A stretch of 64,000 nucleotides of DNA from Mesorhizobium hawassense (GTDB taxonomy: Bacteria; Pseudomonadota; Alphaproteobacteria; Rhizobiales; Rhizobiaceae), in the NCBI RefSeq assembly GCF_003289945.1, contig NZ_QMBP01000009.1, forward strand, positions 277,005 to 341,004, written 5' to 3'. The notes under the pieces are model-generated. The model was not told where the DNA came from. It saw nothing but the letters and a program-made list of their open reading frames with translations, and ran no database searches. Shown piece by piece: positions 60,974 through 64,000 of this stretch (positions are counted from its first letter, which is position 1; each line of letters opens with the position of its first letter). Both the position numbers and the translations under genes were made by a program.

Positions 60974-62151
60974 CGCCAGGTGACGAAGCCGCAGAAGGCG
61001 GCCAGAGTGCCGAGCGTGACGAACACCGAGCCCAGCCCGAAGAAAGACAGCACCACCGAATAGACTAGCGGCGGCGTCAGCTCGGAGAAATCGAGATAGG
61101 TGCGGTAGACTGCCGCCATCTGCGCCTTCTCGAAGGAGCGCACCGAGCGCATGAAGGCGGTCGAGCCGAGCGCGTCGAGCGCGATGGTGAACAGGGCGCC
61201 GCAAAGCAGCAGCGCGCCGGTCAAGAGCGGCGCGGCCTCGCCGACGCCGCCGGCGGCAAGCAGCACGGCCGCCATGGCGAAATAGGCGAAGGTCATGACC
61301 CGCCGTCCGCCGAAACGTCTGCCCGCTCTGCCCCAGAAGATCGCCATGAACAAAAGCGCGTTGCCGGCCGAAACCAGCAAACCGCCGGCAAGCTTACCCT
61401 CGCCGGTGATCACCATGAACAGCGGGCCGTAGACGAAGAAGGTCGTCCAGAAACAGGAACGGCCGAAGGCGATCAGCCAGGCGAGCCGCAACCTCGGCTG
61501 CTTTACGAAGCGGCCGATATTGGCCAGCGGGTTGGCGGGGCGCGATTTGCCGGGCCGGATCGACTGGTTGTCGGTCAGCCGGTAGAACCAGAACAGGCAA
61601 AGCAGCGCGAAGGCAAACACCACGACCGCGCCATGCGCGGCATAGATGCCGAAATGGGTGTAGAGGAAGATGCCGAGCGTCGGCCCGCCCGTCCAGGCAA
61701 ACATCGACCAGGCCATGCGCAGCGATTCCGCCTGCATGAAGTCGATCTTGCGGATGTGGTCCATGATGTAGAGGTTGAGCGTGATCGACAGCGCGCTCGC
61801 CCCCATGACGCGGCAAAGCATGCCGGCAATCTGTCCGGGCAGCGTGTGGGTGACGAAGAAGGCGGAGCCGATCGCCAGCAGCACGCAACCGGCCGTGTAG
61901 ACCCAGCGCCGCGCGAAGCGACGGATGAGCATCGGCATGAACAGCGTGACCGAAAGACCCATCAGGGACACGATGGTGTAGAGGATCGAGACGATCCGCT
62001 CATTGTGCAGGATCTCGTAAGCCTGGATCGGGATCACGCTGGAGATCGTGGCGCGGGCGAAGGATTCCACCGCGTAAAGCGAGGCGAAGGTGCGCGCGTC
62101 CGCCGGCCGCAGGGCCGGAAGCCAGATCGGATGGCGCACATGGGTGGACAT
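60952..62151 (-). CDS. MFS transporter
   Basis: 399 aa with about 12 helices. The N-terminal cytoplasmic tail is short (STHVRHPIWLPALRPAD). A motif-A-like loop between helices 2 and 3 reads MPMLIRRFARRW, and a long central loop with LTDNQSIRPGKSR divides the halves. No substrate-specific family recognised. It could serve uptake or export of the amine handled by the convergent Rieske enzyme, but that is only proximity. Confidence 0.83.
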   Translation of the reverse strand: MSTHVRHPIWLPALRPADARTFASLYAVESFARATISSVIPIQAYEILHNERIVSILYTIVSLMGLSVTLFMPMLIRRFARRWVYTAGCVLLAIGSAFFVTHTLPGQIAGMLCRVMGASALSITLNLYIMDHIRKIDFMQAESLRMAWSMFAWTGGPTLGIFLYTHFGIYAAHGAVVVFAFALLCLFWFYRLTDNQSIRPGKSRPANPLANIGRFVKQPRLRLAWLIAFGRSCFWTTFFVYGPLFMVITGEGKLAGGLLVSAGNALLFMAIFWGRAGRRFGGRRVMTFAYFAMAAVLLAAGGVGEAAPLLTGALLLCGALFTIALDALGSTAFMRSVRSFEKAQMAAVYRTYLDFSELTPPLVYSVVLSFFGLGSVFVTLGTLAAFCGFVTWRYLPKSF

Positions 62152-62379
62152 CGGCCCTCCGGGGCGTGAATCGTTTCTTGAATCTGGCCGGACCAGCCTG
62201 CGGCCAGTAGCAGGAAACCGACTCTGAAAGGCCGAAAAGCGAAGCCTGTCAAAGGCTTTCCGCCGCTGGCCTAAGGCGGAATTTCATGTCTGCTATGAAA
62301 CGCATTGATGGCCGCGCGCTTCTGTCGTCCGCTTGAACCGTGATAGTCGTTGGGCACGACTGAATCGGATTGCGTGACG

Positions 62380-63384
62380 ATGAGCTTTCAAACGACCGGC
62401 GAACCCGTTCAGGACGTGCCAAAACTCGGCCGCATCCAGGCCATCGACATCCTGCGCGGCATCGCGCTGATCGCGATGGCGAGTTACCATTTCACCTGGG
62501 ACCTCGAAAACTTCGGCTATACCGCGCCCGGCCTCACCGCCTTCGGCTGGTGGAAATTCTATGCGCGCTGCATCGCCTCGACCTTCCTGTTCCTGGTCGG
62601 CGTCAGCCTGTTCCTCGCCCATGGCAGGAAAATCCGCTGGCCGGGCTTCTGGAAGCGCTTTGCCATGGTTGCGGTGGCGGCGGCAGCCATTTCCGCCGTC
62701 ACCTATTTCGTCACCCCGGACGGTTTCATCTTCTTCGGCATCCTGCACGAGATCGCGCTGGCCAGCCTGCTCGGCCTTGCCTTTCTCAGGCTGCCGGTAC
62801 TGCTAACGGCAATCGTCGCCGCGGCCGTCATTGCAGCACCCTACTATCTTCGGTCGGAGTTCTTCGAGCATCCGGCGCTGTGGTGGGTCGGCCTTTCCGC
62901 CGCCAACCCGCGCTCCAACGACTATGTGCCGCTCTTCCCCTGGTTCGGCCCTGTTCTGCTCGGGATCGCGGCGGTCAAACTTGCTTCGGCGTCAGGCCTG
63001 CTTGCCCGGCTGAGAGCGTGGATACCCGGCCGCTGGTCGAACCCGCTGACCTTCATCGGCCGCCACAGCCTCGCCTTCTACCTCATCCACCAGCCGCTTC
63101 TGTTCGGCTCGGTGTGGCTGTTCTCGCAGGTCATGCCCGCCGCCCCTCAGGACAGGGAAGCCGCCTTCCTGCCGGCCTGCCAGGCGCAGTGCGAACAGCA
63201 GCGGGACAGCAAGTTCTGTTCCAGCTATTGTGGCTGCATGCTGGACACGCTGAAAGGCGAAGGGTCTCTCGACAAGCTCTACGGCAACGACCAGTCCAGC
63301 ACCTGGAAATCGCATCTCGAGGATTTGGCCGGCACCTGCACCGCCGCGACCGAGGACGAGACGGAGGGAGGGCAGCAGCAATGA
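62380..63384 (+). CDS. DUF1624 (HGSNAT/YeiB-like) membrane acyltransferase with Cys-rich C-terminal domain
   Basis: 334 aa from ATG 62380; a TTG ten codons upstream was rejected. The first segment RIQAIDILRGIALIAMASYHFTW near residue 18 is the DUF1624 start with its conserved His. Eight or so helices follow. After the last helix (near 255) comes a 75-residue periplasmic tail with six cysteines in a CX3C-X8-CX3CXC-like pattern, not usual for the family. Probably transfers acyl groups across the membrane to an unknown acceptor. Confidence 0.8.
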   Translation: MSFQTTGEPVQDVPKLGRIQAIDILRGIALIAMASYHFTWDLENFGYTAPGLTAFGWWKFYARCIASTFLFLVGVSLFLAHGRKIRWPGFWKRFAMVAVAAAAISAVTYFVTPDGFIFFGILHEIALASLLGLAFLRLPVLLTAIVAAAVIAAPYYLRSEFFEHPALWWVGLSAANPRSNDYVPLFPWFGPVLLGIAAVKLASASGLLARLRAWIPGRWSNPLTFIGRHSLAFYLIHQPLLFGSVWLFSQVMPAAPQDREAAFLPACQAQCEQQRDSKFCSSYCGCMLDTLKGEGSLDKLYGNDQSSTWKSHLEDLAGTCTAATEDETEGGQQQ

Positions 63385-63722
63385 CGGGCATCGCAAAGCC
63401 GAGGCATGGGATCATCCCCTGGCCGCCGGTGATCTATGTCGCGGCGATCGCGCTCGGCATCGCCCTCGGCCTGCTCTACCCGCTGCCGTGGATCGGCGAC
63501 ATCTTCGGCGATTTGATGTTCGGTGTCGGTTGGGTGGCGCTGTTCGGGGTCGCCATGCTCTGGATCACGGCGATCCGTGCCATGTTCAAGGCCAGGACGA
63601 CGCTCGATCCCAACGCCGAGCCCGATCATCTGGTGACGTCAGGCCCCTTCGGCATCACCCGCAACCCGATGTATCTCGCCAACACACTGCTGTTGATCGG
63701 CGTGTCCGAACCGGATAGATAG
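63381..63722 (+). pseudogene. Isoprenylcysteine-methyltransferase-like gene cut by an IS481-family insertion
   Basis: Starts at ATG 63381 (ATGA overlap with the DUF1624 gene). About 107 native codons encode three helices and SGPFGITRNPMYLANTLLLIG, the SAM-binding core of the ICMT/NnrU-like family. Normal relatives continue with two more helices. Here the frame enters the insertion element at about 63703 and stops at TAG 63720-63722 inside it, losing the C-terminal half. Non-functional unless restored on the far side. Confidence 0.8.
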
Positions 63723-64000
63723 GTAACAGAATGGACCGATTAGATGGGTGACAGTTTTCTCGCCCGCCGGGAGGACCGGCGATGGTTTGGCGAGAGACAG
63801 GGCTCATGGATGAGCGGCTTCGTTTTGTTGTGGAATGCCTATCTGGCGAGGAGACGATGACGCAGTTGTGCGCGGCCTTCGAGATCTCGCGCAAGACCGG
63901 CTACAAATGGCTGGAACGCTATCGCGAGTTCGGCCCGCAGGGTCTGCACGACCGGCCGCGGGCGCCGCTTGACCACGGCCGGGCAACGGCAGCGGACCTG
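63703..64000. mobile_element. IS481-family insertion sequence, left end (continues past the window)
   Basis: The left tip is placed at TGTCCGAACCGG, in line with the TGT ends of this family. Two near-identical repeats, AGATAGGTAACAG (63717-63729) and AGATGGGTGACAG (63742-63754), lie just inside and probably bind transposase. The transposase gene follows. The right end and target duplication are outside the window, so the exact boundary is uncertain by a base or two. Confidence 0.8.
63782..64000 (+). CDS. IS481-family transposase, N-terminal part
   Basis: Partial, 73 codons seen from ATG 63782 (GGGAGGA upstream); an in-frame ATG eight codons later is the alternative. It begins VWRETGLMDERLRFV and continues with a helix-turn-helix, FEISRKTGYKWLERYREFG, then LHDRPRAP. 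This is the DNA-binding head of IS481/IS3-type DDE transposases; the catalytic domain is beyond the window. No frameshift is visible in this part. Confidence 0.88.
   Translation, partial: MVWRETGLMDERLRFVVECLSGEETMTQLCAAFEISRKTGYKWLERYREFGPQGLHDRPRAPLDHGRATAADL

Overview
The window looks like chromosomal DNA of an alphaproteobacterium of the order Hyphomicrobiales, most likely a Mesorhizobium-like rhizobium. The evidence is uniformly high GC, very tight ATGA/TGATG gene joints, rhizobial small proteins with a QKDIGWP motif, rhizobium-style palindromic intergenic repeats, and the gene families present. No rRNA, tRNA, CRISPR array or replication origin was seen. The dominant theme is one-carbon metabolism from methylated amines, with vitamin B12 at both ends.

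Layout. 0-5.3 kb: a corrinoid/tetrahydrofolate methyl-transfer operon (MetV-like, MetF-like, methyl-THF:corrinoid methyltransferase, corrinoid-reactivating ATPase) with a 22-bp palindrome inside it. 5.4-10 kb: an acyltransferase, an alpha/beta hydrolase, a LysR regulator and several very small genes (61, 36?, 61 and 44 codons). 10.1-13.7 kb: a GbdR-like amidotransferase/AraC regulator facing a TauABC/SsuABC-type ABC importer. 13.8-16.6 kb: DUF1194 protein, purC and a site-2-type protease. 16.7-19.3 kb: the first of three dimethylglycine-dehydrogenase-like flavoproteins. 19.4-27.3 kb: a seven-gene leftward cluster resembling lipid-linked pentose synthesis and transfer (UbiA/HAD fusion, DprE1-like oxidase, small EamA-type transporter, epimerase, class III aminotransferase, GT-C-like membrane protein, FkbM methyltransferase). 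27.5-30.6 kb: a small periplasmic protein and a large MscS channel, separated by a nested palindromic repeat. 30.8-36.0 kb: heterotetrameric sarcosine oxidase soxBDAG. 36.3-39.3 kb: MFS transporter, nitroreductase, and an XRE-cupin regulator with a pair of operator-like sites. 39.4-46.4 kb: a four-gene operon with two further dimethylglycine-dehydrogenase-like enzymes, a homocysteine methyltransferase and an aminotransferase. 46.4-47.0 kb: a ParE/RelE-type toxin-antitoxin pair. 47.0-53.6 kb: a seven-gene leftward operon (ABC importer, cytosine-deaminase-like amidohydrolase, FAD oxidoreductase, two flavodoxin-fold reductases), divergent from ridA and a creatininase-family gene (53.9-55.1 kb). 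55.2-58.9 kb: late cobalamin genes cobC, cobD, cobO and cobP. 59.0-63.7 kb: ChaC-like protein, a Rieske oxygenase of the quaternary-amine type, an MFS protein, a DUF1624 membrane protein, and a methyltransferase gene cut by an IS481-family element that runs off the right edge.

How it may fit together (inference). Rieske oxygenases of the quaternary-amine type, dimethylglycine-dehydrogenase-like enzymes and sarcosine oxidase strip methyl groups stepwise from betaine-like compounds and deliver them as methylene-THF. The left-end corrinoid system is a second, oxygen-independent way to move methyl groups to THF, with MetF oxidising methyl-THF. The cob genes would supply its corrinoid cofactor. 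The homocysteine methyltransferase could return methyl groups to methionine. The cell-envelope cluster at 19.4-27.3 kb appears unrelated to this theme. Start codons were chosen by Shine-Dalgarno spacing, overlap geometry and paralogue alignment; family names come from recognised motifs, not from database searches.
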